10,000 nucleotides of DNA from Candidatus Hydrogenedens sp. (GCA_020216745.1 JAIWNQ010000168.1:1-10000), one strand, 5' to 3'; shown: positions 1 to 6,770, counted from the stretch's first letter. Notes: a model not told the origin generated them from the letters alone. Numbers and translations are program-made.

Positions 1-734
1 TCATTACACTCTTCTGTTATTGTTCCCACCACAAGCAATGAACTTCCTATTTCTGATGTAGCTTCATCTAACTCTTTACCTATCACATACGGCACTACTG
101 TCGTCTCTACAGTTCCTTCACCCTCGGGGGTACCTTCGGGTGTACCCTCTGGCGTGCCTTCGGGCGTACCTTCAATTACACCCTCTGGAATTCCCTCTGG
201 GGTACCCTCGGGCATGCCTTCTGGCGTACCTTCAATTACACCCTCTGGAATTCCCTCTGGGATGCCTTCGGGTATACCTTCTGGCGTACCTTCAACTACA
301 CCCTCTGGTGTACCTTCAACTACACCCTCGGGTGTACCTTCTATTGGCTTCGATACAACGGTAATAAATACGTTTATTTCAATTTTTGCCGTTTCTCTAC
401 CAATCTGATAAATAACTATCTTTCCACTATGAACACCAGCCGACAAACCTTCCCGAGAAGCTATTATTTTTATCTGCTTAATATCCTTCTTATTCTTGCT
501 TTCATCCTGTTGAGGTATTATACCTACAATCCATTTCTCAGGACTTTCAACTTTAAACTTTAGTTTTGTAAGACTTACAGAACTGTCTTTCCAAACTTTA
601 AGTATTTTTTCTGTGTCTGTGTTACCAAAATCAATAGTTTTTGGGTCTACCCCAATTTTGGGGGTACATCCTGCTAATAGGAGTACACTTATCGTTACTA
701 CTAAAAGCCCTAAAAAACTTCTTTTAATCATCAT
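1..734 (-). CDS. Lipoprotein with beta-sandwich domain, PEG-type repeat linker and PASTA domain (partial)
   Basis: Incomplete gene: it starts at 734 and stays open to position 1 (244 codons plus 2 bases), so the C-terminus lies outside the window. Residues 1-22 are a lipoprotein signal with lipobox Leu-Ala-Gly-Cys, giving lipidated Cys23. Residues 24-126 form a beta-rich domain with a TIDFG motif and a later SREGLSAG...SGKI motif, resembling BACON/ASH-type Ig-like folds. Residues 130-205 are a low-complexity linker of tetrapeptides of the type EG[TVI][PIV]. Residues 213-244 read VVPYVIGKELDEATSEIG and onward, the first half of a PASTA domain, a family that binds peptidoglycan or acts as a surface module. 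A GGAG at 740-743 lies 5 bases before Met1 and 8 before Met2, so either Met at 734 or 731 may be used. Likely anchored in the outer membrane or cell envelope. The ligand is unknown. It is a paralogue of the next gene at 837-1238. Confidence 0.85.
   Translation of the reverse strand, partial: MMIKRSFLGLLVVTISVLLLAGCTPKIGVDPKTIDFGNTDTEKILKVWKDSSVSLTKLKFKVESPEKWIVGIIPQQDESKNKKDIKQIKIIASREGLSAGVHSGKIVIYQIGRETAKIEINVFITVVSKPIEGTPEGVVEGTPEGVVEGTPEGIPEGIPEGIPEGVIEGTPEGMPEGTPEGIPEGVIEGTPEGTPEGTPEGTPEGEGTVETTVVPYVIGKELDEATSEIGSSLLVVGTITEECN
121..336 (-). repeat. 12-bp tandem repeat (18 units) with 60-bp super-period, coding for the tetrapeptide linker
   Basis: On the plus strand the units begin CCYTC (for example CCTTCTGGCGTA at 217 and 277) and repeat exactly every 12 bases from 121 to 336. 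A higher-order 60-bp (five-unit) period is clear: 169-198 and 229-258 are almost identical, both holding CCTTCAATTACA followed by CCCTCTGGAATT. A 24-bp doublet is repeated at 289-312 and 313-336. All periods are multiples of 3, so gain or loss of units keeps the reading frame. The repeat encodes the flexible linker between the beta-sandwich and PASTA domains of the lipoprotein on the minus strand. Confidence 0.92.
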
Positions 735-794
735 TCTGTCTCCTTATTTATTTTTCATTTGTTTATTTCAATTTTAAAAACCAACGTTATATAT

Positions 795-803
795 ATTATA
801 CCA
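795..803 (-). promoter_or_regulatory. Extended -10 promoter for the PASTA lipoprotein
   Basis: Read on the minus strand, positions 803-795 are TGG followed by TATAAT, a perfect extended -10 (TGnTATAAT). No good -35 is seen at the expected spacing, which is usual for extended -10 promoters. Transcription would begin near 788, leaving a leader of about 54 bases before the start at 734. The site lies in the 102-base gap between the two lipoprotein genes, so the downstream copy can be expressed separately. Confidence 0.5.
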
Positions 804-836
804 TCTTATATAACAAAATATTTCATTTTCAAAAAA

Positions 837-1238
837 TTATTTTGAAATTTTTATAGAAATTTCTACAGGTGCAACTTCTTTTTTCGTTTTACTATCTACT
901 TGCTTAATAGTTAATTTGCCATCATACGATTTGCCCTCTTCCAAACCTTCACGGCTAACTAATATTGTTATATCTCTTTTATCCCTTCTATTTTTAGACA
1001 CATCTTGTTCAGGATTAATTCCATAAATCCATATATTTGAGGCCTCGTCATTTTCTATTTTGAATTCTAACTTTTTAAGTACAATAAACTTATCATTCCA
1101 TACTTGAATTGTTTTTACCGAATCTGTTTTCCCAAAATCAATAGTTTTTGTACTTACACCAATCTTTGGAGTACAGCCTGACATTAAAATTACAAGTTGG
1201 ATTCCTATGACTACCATTAACAAATTTCTCTTTAACAT
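837..1238 (-). CDS. Short lipoprotein with a single beta-sandwich domain, paralogue of the PASTA lipoprotein
   Basis: Complete gene of 133 residues. A lysine/arginine-containing N-terminus and hydrophobic stretch lead to lipobox Leu-Met-Ser-Gly-Cys (lipidated Cys22). Thr follows the Cys, with no Asp retention signal, so sorting to the outer membrane is plausible if the cell is diderm. The mature part starts CTPKIGV and carries TIDFGKTDSV, QVWND, EQDVSKN and SREGLEEGKSYDGKLTI. These motifs match in order those of the neighbouring lipoprotein (1-734), so the two are clear paralogues. The protein ends right after the beta-sandwich domain, where the other continues into its repeat linker and PASTA domain. 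The fold looks BACON/ASH-like; the specific role is unknown. A GGAG at 1247-1250 sits 8 bases before the ATG and supports the start. Confidence 0.85.
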   Translation of the reverse strand: MLKRNLLMVVIGIQLVILMSGCTPKIGVSTKTIDFGKTDSVKTIQVWNDKFIVLKKLEFKIENDEASNIWIYGINPEQDVSKNRRDKRDITILVSREGLEEGKSYDGKLTIKQVDSKTKKEVAPVEISIKISK

Positions 1239-1515
1239 AACTTTTTCTCCTTACTTAAATTTTATATGTTTCTTTATTGTTTTTTTCTATCACCAACTTA
1301 TCTTTTCTTTACGTATAACACATTTAAAATACAAAAGTCAAATTTTTTCAACAAAAAAAATAACTTTTTCTACCCTAAAAAACTTCATAACATTAATTCT
1401 ATGCTTTAAGCTTAACATATATTTAATATTTATGTCAAATATTTAATTTCAAAAAATAATTTATATTTACAATGATATTATAATAACTTTTGAAACTGGC
1501 TATTTTTTTTGTAAA
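1239..1515. other. A+T-rich intergenic region
   Basis: This 277-base gap separates the three-gene minus-strand operon from the two lipoprotein genes. It contains the candidate promoter at 1312-1341 and the ribosome binding site of the short lipoprotein. I see no convincing G+C-rich hairpin followed by a T-run on the minus strand that would end the upstream operon, and no RNA gene. An open frame on the plus strand here is rich in Phe, Ile, Leu and Tyr, as expected from A+T-rich noncoding DNA. Confidence 0.6.
1312..1341 (-). promoter_or_regulatory. Candidate sigma70-type promoter for the short lipoprotein
   Basis: On the minus strand, TTGACT (1341-1336, five of six matches to TTGACA) is followed after 18 bases by TATACG (1317-1312), which is preceded by a TG extension. 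Transcription would start near 1305, with a leader of about 67 bases to the ATG at 1238. This is the best promoter-like match in the very A+T-rich 1239-1515 gap. In such sequence chance matches are common, hence moderate confidence. Confidence 0.45.
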
Positions 1516-2526
1516 TTATATTTCATTCTTTCTTATTGTTAATTCATCAAAATTAGGTAGTTTCAATAGTGTGATCATCACAATTTCTCCATAAATTTTA
1601 TACCTTACAGGGACATCAGTAACCCCAAACCCACTGGTTGTATAGCCTTGCATCTTTGCACAGGACCATTTTCCTAATCCATATTTCCTTTTACATCGTG
1701 CATTAAAATATAAAGGACCAACCCATGGGAAACCGATTTGTCCTCCGTGTGTATGCCCACATAGGTATAAATTGATTCCCCAAAGAGCACTCTCCTCTAT
1801 AACCTCAGGTGAGTGTGAAAGCATTATATAAAAAGCATCATTAGGAGCATCAGCAAGTGCTAAAGACACATCTGCACAGTTAAAATTGTGTGGGTCGTCA
1901 ACACCTGCAATCCAAATATGAATTCCTTGATGCTCAATTTTTACCCCTTCGTTTACCAGAATTTTGATTCCAATATCTTCCATTTTATCCCTAATTGTGC
2001 TGATGTCATGATTTCCAAGAACTCCAAAAAATCCATATCTTGACTCCACAGGTTCTAATAATTCACGAAGCATCGGAAGCACAAATTCTTCTGAGCCCAT
2101 ATATCCGTAGCGATAATCTCCCCCTAAAAGAACCAAATCTACAGGTGTTTTTATTTGTTTCGTAAGACTGCAACCTGAAATAAACCATTCTTGATAATTT
2201 TGAGACAAATGTAAATCGGAGATAAATAAGATTTTAAACCCATGTAATTCTTTTGGGAGTTCAGAGTAAATGAATTTGACTTGTTTCAACGAAATTCGTG
2301 TAGCGTTCAATCGTCCTCTGTTGTATAATCCAATTGATTTTAAGAATAGTGAAATTGCTTTCGCTTTCAAGAAGCCTATCCAGTCAAAATATTGAAGTTC
2401 ATCACCTTCCCGAAGATTATATGTATTTTCAACTTCAATCCTTTTCTTCCACAATTCCATTCGTTTAGAATCAATGTCGTTAAACATTTTCTCTTCTGTG
2501 TTATTTTCTATATTTTCCTTCTCCAT
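1516..2526 (-). CDS. YkuE/YaeI-like metallophosphoesterase
   Basis: Calcineurin-like phosphoesterase of 336 residues. All signature motifs are present in order: SDLHL (Asp104, His106), GGDYRYG (Asp137), GNHD (Asn172, His173), LSHSP (His238) and GHTHGGQ (His258, His260). Together they form the usual two-metal site. The GHTHGGQIGFP ending is typical of the YkuE/YaeI/LpxG branch, whose studied members are membrane-associated phosphodiesterases or UDP-2,3-diacylglucosamine pyrophosphatases; the substrate here is not predictable. The first 90 residues are unusual: a charged start and then an amphipathic stretch around 53-68, with no signal peptide, so a cytoplasmic or inner-face membrane location is likely. 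It is the last gene of a minus-strand operon, starting 9 bases after the stop of the TIM-barrel gene, with its AAGG ribosome site overlapping that stop. Confidence 0.9.
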   Translation of the reverse strand: MEKENIENNTEEKMFNDIDSKRMELWKKRIEVENTYNLREGDELQYFDWIGFLKAKAISLFLKSIGLYNRGRLNATRISLKQVKFIYSELPKELHGFKILFISDLHLSQNYQEWFISGCSLTKQIKTPVDLVLLGGDYRYGYMGSEEFVLPMLRELLEPVESRYGFFGVLGNHDISTIRDKMEDIGIKILVNEGVKIEHQGIHIWIAGVDDPHNFNCADVSLALADAPNDAFYIMLSHSPEVIEESALWGINLYLCGHTHGGQIGFPWVGPLYFNARCKRKYGLGKWSCAKMQGYTTSGFGVTDVPVRYKIYGEIVMITLLKLPNFDELTIRKNEI

Positions 2527-2533
2527 TTTCTTA

Positions 2534-2538
2534 CCTTA
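2534..2538 (-). promoter_or_regulatory. Ribosome binding site overlapping the upstream stop codon
   Basis: On the minus strand the bases TAAGG (2538-2534) hold both the TAA stop of the TIM-barrel gene and the AAGG Shine-Dalgarno of the metallophosphoesterase, 7 bases before its ATG at 2526. The arrangement favours translational coupling and supports this start. Confidence 0.6.
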
Positions 2539-3369
2539 ACAAAATGATTCTAAGTGCCATGCAGACTTGACAAAGCCTTCCTCTATCGACTGAGCGGTAT
2601 CTTCATACTCAATACTCAATACGCCGTCATAACCATTATGTTTTAAGTGGCTTATATATTCGCCCCATCGTATTACACCAAATCCTGGCAGAACATATTT
2701 CCACCATCCCTCACCATAAATACCTACCCTTGCTTTTTTTGTATAATCAATCAAGGTATCTTTAGCGTGAGTATGAAAAATACGGCTTTTAAATTCGCAA
2801 ACTGGTAACAAATAGTCACATTCTTGATGAACTAAATGAGACGGGTCATAATTAAGCCCTAAATTTTCATCTGGAATGTTTTTAAACAATTCTTCAAACG
2901 TATCCAATCCTTGCAAATTTGTTTGATACCAATTTTCAAGGGCAATTCGAATTTTATATTTTTTAGCATGGGCAAGAATTGGCTTAAACGCCTTAGGCAA
3001 AACCTGCCTAATAGTTTCGACTTTACTTAACCCTGGTGACGGAAACCCACTTAACATACACACTATATCTACATTTAATTTTTTTGCAGAATCTATTACG
3101 CACTTTGCCACCTCCTGAACTTTTGAACATTTCTTTGGATTCGTCAAATTAACATCATAATAAGCAAGTGCTGTAATTTTTCGGTTTCGGTTATCCAATT
3201 TGTCTCTAATTAAACGTACTCTCTGTATATCGAGCTTAGTTGGGTCTATATGCAAACTACCAGGGTACGTCATAACCTCAAGTCCTGTAATATTTGCTGT
3301 TTCTGCAAAGTCAATCACATAATTTAAATCTTTATCTGCAAAAGGAGCTGTCAACATTCCAACAAACAT
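2536..3369 (-). CDS. Xylose-isomerase-like TIM-barrel protein (sugar phosphate isomerase/epimerase family)
   Basis: The 277 residues match the AP-endonuclease-2/xylose-isomerase-like TIM barrel in length and layout. Expected metal or catalytic positions are visible at the ends of beta strands: Glu145 in IALENW, Asp175 and His178 in NYDPSH, His199 and His201 in FHTHAKD, and Glu254 in LSIEYED. The C-terminal GYDGVLSIEYED is a family hallmark. Members isomerise or epimerise sugars, inosose or hydroxypyruvate, or act as oxidoreductase partners; the exact substrate cannot be read from sequence. There is no signal peptide, so it is cytoplasmic. A strong GGAG at 3376-3379, 6 bases before the ATG, fixes the start. 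It lies 48 bases after the PHP hydrolase gene and just ahead of the metallophosphoesterase, consistent with a catabolic operon. Confidence 0.88.
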   Translation of the reverse strand: MFVGMLTAPFADKDLNYVIDFAETANITGLEVMTYPGSLHIDPTKLDIQRVRLIRDKLDNRNRKITALAYYDVNLTNPKKCSKVQEVAKCVIDSAKKLNVDIVCMLSGFPSPGLSKVETIRQVLPKAFKPILAHAKKYKIRIALENWYQTNLQGLDTFEELFKNIPDENLGLNYDPSHLVHQECDYLLPVCEFKSRIFHTHAKDTLIDYTKKARVGIYGEGWWKYVLPGFGVIRWGEYISHLKHNGYDGVLSIEYEDTAQSIEEGFVKSAWHLESFC

Positions 3370-3417
3370 AAGAATCTCCTCTCAAAAATTTAATTCCGTA
3401 TGAAACATAAACTTTCT

Positions 3418-4842
3418 TTATTTTGACCAAATTTTATCGTAATAACGTTGAACACGACCTTTCATTAACTTCAATTGTTCAACAACATCTTTATTTCCTC
3501 CAGCGTATTCAATCATAAGTCGACCTTCTTCAAAACACATTTCATCGTGTAGAGGCAACACATACCGAAGTAAGAAATGTGTGTATGCAACCAAACGATA
3601 TGGTCCATATGGTCTCGGTAGCATTCCACCTGCTGCTTCAACAGCCACAGCCTTTTCCTCTTTAATAGCATTAATTAAATCAGAAAGTTCCAACGAAGGG
3701 GAAAAACAAATTGTATAATACCTGCCGAACATATCATGGTTCTCACAACTATGACTATCACTTATTCCGACAATAGGTACTTTTTTACCTTTAGACTTTG
3801 CCTCTATATATTTGGCTAATTGAAGATTATTGACGTCAACTTCTTGTAGTTCGTCCCAACCAAAGCCACTTATGAGTTCTACCGCATCAAAAATAGTCGT
3901 TTCAAACAAATAATCTACCAAAGCGTTTGCGATATAATTTGTATTTCCTGGACGCCAATAAGGATGTGCAAAAATACCTAAGCCACCCCTTTCTCTAATT
4001 TTCTGGAATGTCCATAAACAAGAAGCATATTGGAATTTATCTACACCATACGGCATATCACCCAAGGTATTCATAATAGATTGAACTTCATCTCGATATA
4101 TCTTTTCATCAAATTTATACAACTCAGTTATACCTTCTTTTGCTCCGAAACTTACAAAATGTACTGGATTATCTGGTGGATGGACTTCTTCAGACGGGTA
4201 AAGACGTAAATCTATAGGCAACCCTTCGAATGTTTTTATCGCTTCCATTGACCCCGCATAATTACGATGGTCAGATAATCCCATAAAATCGAAGCCTACC
4301 CGACGACACGCACCAGCTACATATCCTGGTGATTCTCTTCCATCTGAACGGAAACTATGCATGTGAAAATCACCTTTATAAGGTCTAAGAGTAAATAGGT
4401 CAGGGTTTAACGAATAAACATGAAAAGAGCCTACTTCTTTTACTTTATTGTCTGGTGTTATTTCCTCTATCTTAAAAACATGTTCCTGTTCTGCCTCAAA
4501 ATATTTTGTGATTGTAAAAATATTGTTTGCTGGAGTTATTTCTTGTGCTTCCGCTTTTTTCCAACCTGTCTGCGTTGCATATCTACCAACAGGGATATAT
4601 GTAAATCGATATGTATGCAAAGGTTTAGGAAATGCCTCGTACCTTGAGACGATCTGAATCGTTGTTTCCTTATCTGCTGGGACAATTCGTGGCACTACTT
4701 GAAAATACCTATCAGGGGCGTACGCTTTTAAACCACTGGGAAGTGATGGTGTAAATAATCCCTGTGAGTGTGTTGATTCAGCACATAATACGAAAAGTAT
4801 AGTTAACAGTGTTAAGATGCTTTTTTTAAGGTTGATTTTCAT
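3418..4842 (-). CDS. Secreted PHP-domain metallohydrolase (CehA/McbA-like)
   Basis: The 474-residue protein starts with a Sec signal peptide (MKINLKKS, then a hydrophobic run to about residue 20, cleavage probably before residue 30), followed by a beta-rich N-terminal domain (about 40-145). The PHP catalytic domain begins at YKGDFHMHS (Asp158, His160, His162). It continues with RSDG (Asp167), LSDHR (Asp191, His192), SEEVH (Glu218, Glu219, His221), His228, FAHPYW (His293) and GISDSHS (Asp362, His364). These are the metal ligands of the PHP family, here probably a multi-metal phosphoesterase or amide/ester hydrolase. A longer frame reaches 4914, but the 24 extra residues would hide the signal peptide, and the GGAG at 4851-4854 lies 8 bases before the ATG at 4842, so I chose the shorter form. 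First gene of the minus-strand operon. The substrate is unknown; carbaryl-type hydrolysis should not be assumed. Confidence 0.87.
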   Translation of the reverse strand: MKINLKKSILTLLTILFVLCAESTHSQGLFTPSLPSGLKAYAPDRYFQVVPRIVPADKETTIQIVSRYEAFPKPLHTYRFTYIPVGRYATQTGWKKAEAQEITPANNIFTITKYFEAEQEHVFKIEEITPDNKVKEVGSFHVYSLNPDLFTLRPYKGDFHMHSFRSDGRESPGYVAGACRRVGFDFMGLSDHRNYAGSMEAIKTFEGLPIDLRLYPSEEVHPPDNPVHFVSFGAKEGITELYKFDEKIYRDEVQSIMNTLGDMPYGVDKFQYASCLWTFQKIRERGGLGIFAHPYWRPGNTNYIANALVDYLFETTIFDAVELISGFGWDELQEVDVNNLQLAKYIEAKSKGKKVPIVGISDSHSCENHDMFGRYYTICFSPSLELSDLINAIKEEKAVAVEAAGGMLPRPYGPYRLVAYTHFLLRYVLPLHDEMCFEEGRLMIEYAGGNKDVVEQLKLMKGRVQRYYDKIWSK

Positions 4843-4884
4843 CTTAGAATCTCCTTTGTATTGTTTTGTTAATTGTAATTTGTT

Positions 4885-4914
4885 TATATATCTATATAAA
4901 ATATTGAAAAACAA
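4885..4914 (-). promoter_or_regulatory. Candidate promoter of the three-gene minus-strand operon
   Basis: On the minus strand TTGTTT (4914-4909) and TATATA (4890-4885) are separated by 18 bases, with a predicted leader of roughly 36 bases before the PHP hydrolase start. The site lies in the 134-base divergent gap 4843-4976. The plus-strand gene at 4977 must also be transcribed from this gap. There a TTGAAA at 4904-4909 is visible without a well-placed -10. The whole gap is A+T-rich, so this is a tentative call. Confidence 0.3.
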
Positions 4915-4976
4915 TTCTAATCGTTTTCTTTAAAGAGAAACAAACAATAAACTTTTAATTTATATAGAGAATAAAA

Positions 4977-5906
4977 ATGTGGGCTTCAGTAGTTCTAATT
5001 TTTGCAACTTTTTTTCAGCCTAATACCACATCGGCTTTACCATCAGAACAAATAATTCGTAATTATTGGGAACATATTCAAGGCTTGATGCTACAATTTG
5101 ATGAACTCAGGGAAAAAGAAACAGACCCATCATGGAGAAAATCAAGAGTTTCATCAAAGAAATTCCCTTTTGACCTTCTCAAAGACTTACATGCAAGAGA
5201 ACTCCTAAGAGCCTGTCGAGAAGGAATCGAATCAGCTAAAAAGGAAGGGATAGCAAAAAAATGGAGTGAACAAGAAATTTCATTAAAATGTGAAGAAAAT
5301 ATTGCTTATGTGCTTGAATACTATGGAATCCTTATCGAAAAATTTTCAGAAGTAGACTATCTTATCTACTGCATGGGAGCAGAACAAGAAACACCCGAAC
5401 TTCGCTTATTTTTACTCAAGAATTGCATGAACGAAAATAATCCAAAGACATTGTTTTCAATTCATTTTAATTCTCTATTAGAAAACCGAGAAGAAGAGTT
5501 ACAAAAAATATTAATTGCTACCGTAAAAAGAGTAAATGAAAATCCAGAAATACAAAAAGCAAGTATGGATACTCTTTACAATTATTTCAAATCTAAATAT
5601 CAGAAAGTATTAGAAAAAGACCCTATTTATCAAGCGTATGCACTACAACAAAAGCAGGAAATAAATCCTTTATGGCTCGATAATGTTCAAATTCCAAAGC
5701 CCACTGAAACAACACAAATAGAAATAGGCAAATTAAATAATCAAATAAATGAATTTATGACGCAACTGGAGATAAAAATTAAAGACAAGAGACAAATAGA
5801 CACCAGTATCTCAGAAAAAGCAAAAGAGATATTAGAAAAAATATATAATTCTTTACCTGTTTCTAATAAAGAGCGATTAAAATCTCTAATAGCAAGCAAA
5901 GAATAA
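4977..5906 (+). CDS. Exported helical protein of unknown function
   Basis: I do not recognise this 309-residue protein. Residues 1-20 form a hydrophobic signal-like segment with a possible cleavage after TTSA. It lacks the usual N-terminal positive charge. An in-frame TAG at 4965-4967 rules out a longer version from an upstream start, and the ribosome site is poor (GAGA at 4967-4970). The rest is highly charged and looks almost wholly alpha-helical, rich in Glu, Lys and Gln. Cys80, Cys105, Cys132 and Cys150 lie in the N-terminal half. A Pro-rich break near residues 238-244 separates a C-terminal helical segment (about 248-309). No catalytic motif is seen. It precedes the TPR/membrane gene by 29 bases, so the two are probably co-transcribed. 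Periplasmic location is inferred from the signal segment. Confidence 0.7.
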   Translation: MWASVVLIFATFFQPNTTSALPSEQIIRNYWEHIQGLMLQFDELREKETDPSWRKSRVSSKKFPFDLLKDLHARELLRACREGIESAKKEGIAKKWSEQEISLKCEENIAYVLEYYGILIEKFSEVDYLIYCMGAEQETPELRLFLLKNCMNENNPKTLFSIHFNSLLENREEELQKILIATVKRVNENPEIQKASMDTLYNYFKSKYQKVLEKDPIYQAYALQQKQEINPLWLDNVQIPKPTETTQIEIGKLNNQINEFMTQLEIKIKDKRQIDTSISEKAKEILEKIYNSLPVSNKERLKSLIASKE

Positions 5907-5915
5907 TATATAAAG

Positions 5916-5920
5916 AAGGA
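5916..5920 (+). promoter_or_regulatory. Shine-Dalgarno site at unusual distance from the TPR-membrane gene
   Basis: AAGGA at 5916-5920 is the only good ribosome site before the ATG at 5936, but lies 15 bases away. Between them, ATG-AAT-TAA (5923-5931) forms a two-codon minimal frame. An in-frame ATT at 5927 would have ideal 6-base spacing but would be a rare start codon. The true initiation site is therefore uncertain by up to three codons. Confidence 0.4.
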
Positions 5921-5935
5921 AAATGAATTAATACG

Positions 5936-6724
5936 ATGTTGTCAAGCAAGCAAAAGCTAAAAGAGGCAGAAAAACTATATGAAGAAAAAAAATATTCGGA
6001 GGCACTACAACTTCTAAATGAACTTGAACATGAAAACCCTGGGGAGAAAAAAGTTGCTTATGGCAGAGCGATGTGCCTTGCACGATTGGGAAATTTTGCA
6101 GATGCCATGCTTCTATGTGACGAACTTTGGGCACGGTATCGAGATGAGAAAGCTAAAGTACTAAAAGAAAAAATAATGGTTTGGGCAGAAGAAGCAAGTG
6201 CTCTGCCTCATGCTACACAGATAACCCCTAAAAAGGTTTCTGTAATTTATCTTATCTGGCAAAAAACGAAACGGGTTTTATGTTTCCTGTTATTTTTACT
6301 CTCTCTGGGAATGCCATTTATTGGATGGTGGGGCTTAATGATCGCTATCAATAAAAACTGGTTTTCGGTTTCATTAGAAATGACCTTAGCATTTGCAATT
6401 TTCTGGCCTCTGTTTTTTCAAATTGTATTCTGGACATCACTTCAAGGTGCACGTGCTCAGTCTTTTGGAGATACTGCTCTTCTTTCCTTCCTTAATTGGC
6501 TTGCAGATATTTCCCTTCTACCTTTTTTAAATCTGTTTCCAATAATAGGTTGGTTATTAGGTGCTTGGTGGCTTATGCGAAAACGAGAGTTGTCATTTAG
6601 TTCTTCTTTTGTTTTAATGGTACTTAATCATTTTATGTTTTGGTTATCTTTTTTAGGCATAGTTGGAAGTATTGGAATAGGTGGGTGGGCATGGATTTTA
6701 GCTCCGATTATTTTACGGATATAA
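5936..6724 (+). CDS. TPR-containing multi-spanning membrane protein
   Basis: The 262-residue protein has two parts. Residues 3-80 are helical hairpins of the tetratricopeptide type: KLKEAEKLYEEKKYSEALQLL, then a second unit around VAYGRAMCLARLGNFADAMLL. After a linker (about 85-110) come about five hydrophobic segments, roughly at 113-137, 147-168, 183-213 (perhaps two spans), 223-240 and 242-260. The segments are rich in Trp, Gly and Phe. A basic MRKRE between spans suggests a cytoplasmic loop. The TPR part could dock a partner protein at the membrane; which one is not known. The membrane domain matches no family I can name. It sits between the exported helical protein and the phosphohydrolase gene on the same strand. 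Confidence 0.75.
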   Translation: MLSSKQKLKEAEKLYEEKKYSEALQLLNELEHENPGEKKVAYGRAMCLARLGNFADAMLLCDELWARYRDEKAKVLKEKIMVWAEEASALPHATQITPKKVSVIYLIWQKTKRVLCFLLFLLSLGMPFIGWWGLMIAINKNWFSVSLEMTLAFAIFWPLFFQIVFWTSLQGARAQSFGDTALLSFLNWLADISLLPFLNLFPIIGWLLGAWWLMRKRELSFSSSFVLMVLNHFMFWLSFLGIVGSIGIGGWAWILAPIILRI

Positions 6725-6727
6725 TTA

Positions 6728-6746
6728 TATTTGGACACTCCAAATA
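6728..6746 (+). terminator. Perfect 8-bp hairpin after the TPR-membrane gene
   Basis: TATTTGGA (6728-6735) and TCCAAATA (6739-6746) are exact reverse complements around a three-base CAC loop, starting 3 bases after the stop codon at 6724. A five-T run follows only at 6760-6764, so it is not a classic intrinsic terminator. It may be a weak terminator or attenuator, an mRNA 3'-end stabiliser, or an operator for the phosphohydrolase gene at 6771, which lacks a clear Shine-Dalgarno. Confidence 0.4.
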
Positions 6747-6770
6747 ATCATACTAAAAGTTTTTAATAAA

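Noticed and set aside
121..336. CRISPR-like repeat array
   Set aside because: The units are 12 bp, directly adjacent, without spacers, and encode an in-frame linker.
140..408. Two overlapping plus-strand frames made of repeated Pro-Ser-Gly or Leu-Gln-Leu-His units
   Set aside because: They are antisense readings of the 12-bp repeat. The minus-strand lipoprotein with lipobox, ribosome site and PASTA domain explains the region.
827..847. Inverted repeat TTTCAAAA / TTTTGAAA around the stop codon of the short lipoprotein, considered as a terminator
   Set aside because: The stem has only two G-C pairs and no following T-run on the minus strand. Such repeats arise easily in this base composition.
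1207..1446. Plus-strand open frame of 79 codons
   Set aside because: Its composition is that of A+T-rich noncoding DNA, it has no family motif, and it overlaps the start of the short lipoprotein gene on the other strand.
4420..4657. Plus-strand frames of 69-75 codons inside the PHP hydrolase
   Set aside because: They are antisense shadows of a gene with clear family motifs.
4843..4914. N-terminal extension of the PHP hydrolase to an ATG at 4914
   Set aside because: It would bury the signal peptide, and the GGAG at 4851-4854 is correctly placed for the ATG at 4842.
4927..4936. Palindrome TCTTTAAAGA in the divergent gap, considered as an operator
   Set aside because: It is short and A+T-rich, with no second copy noticed, so it is compatible with chance.
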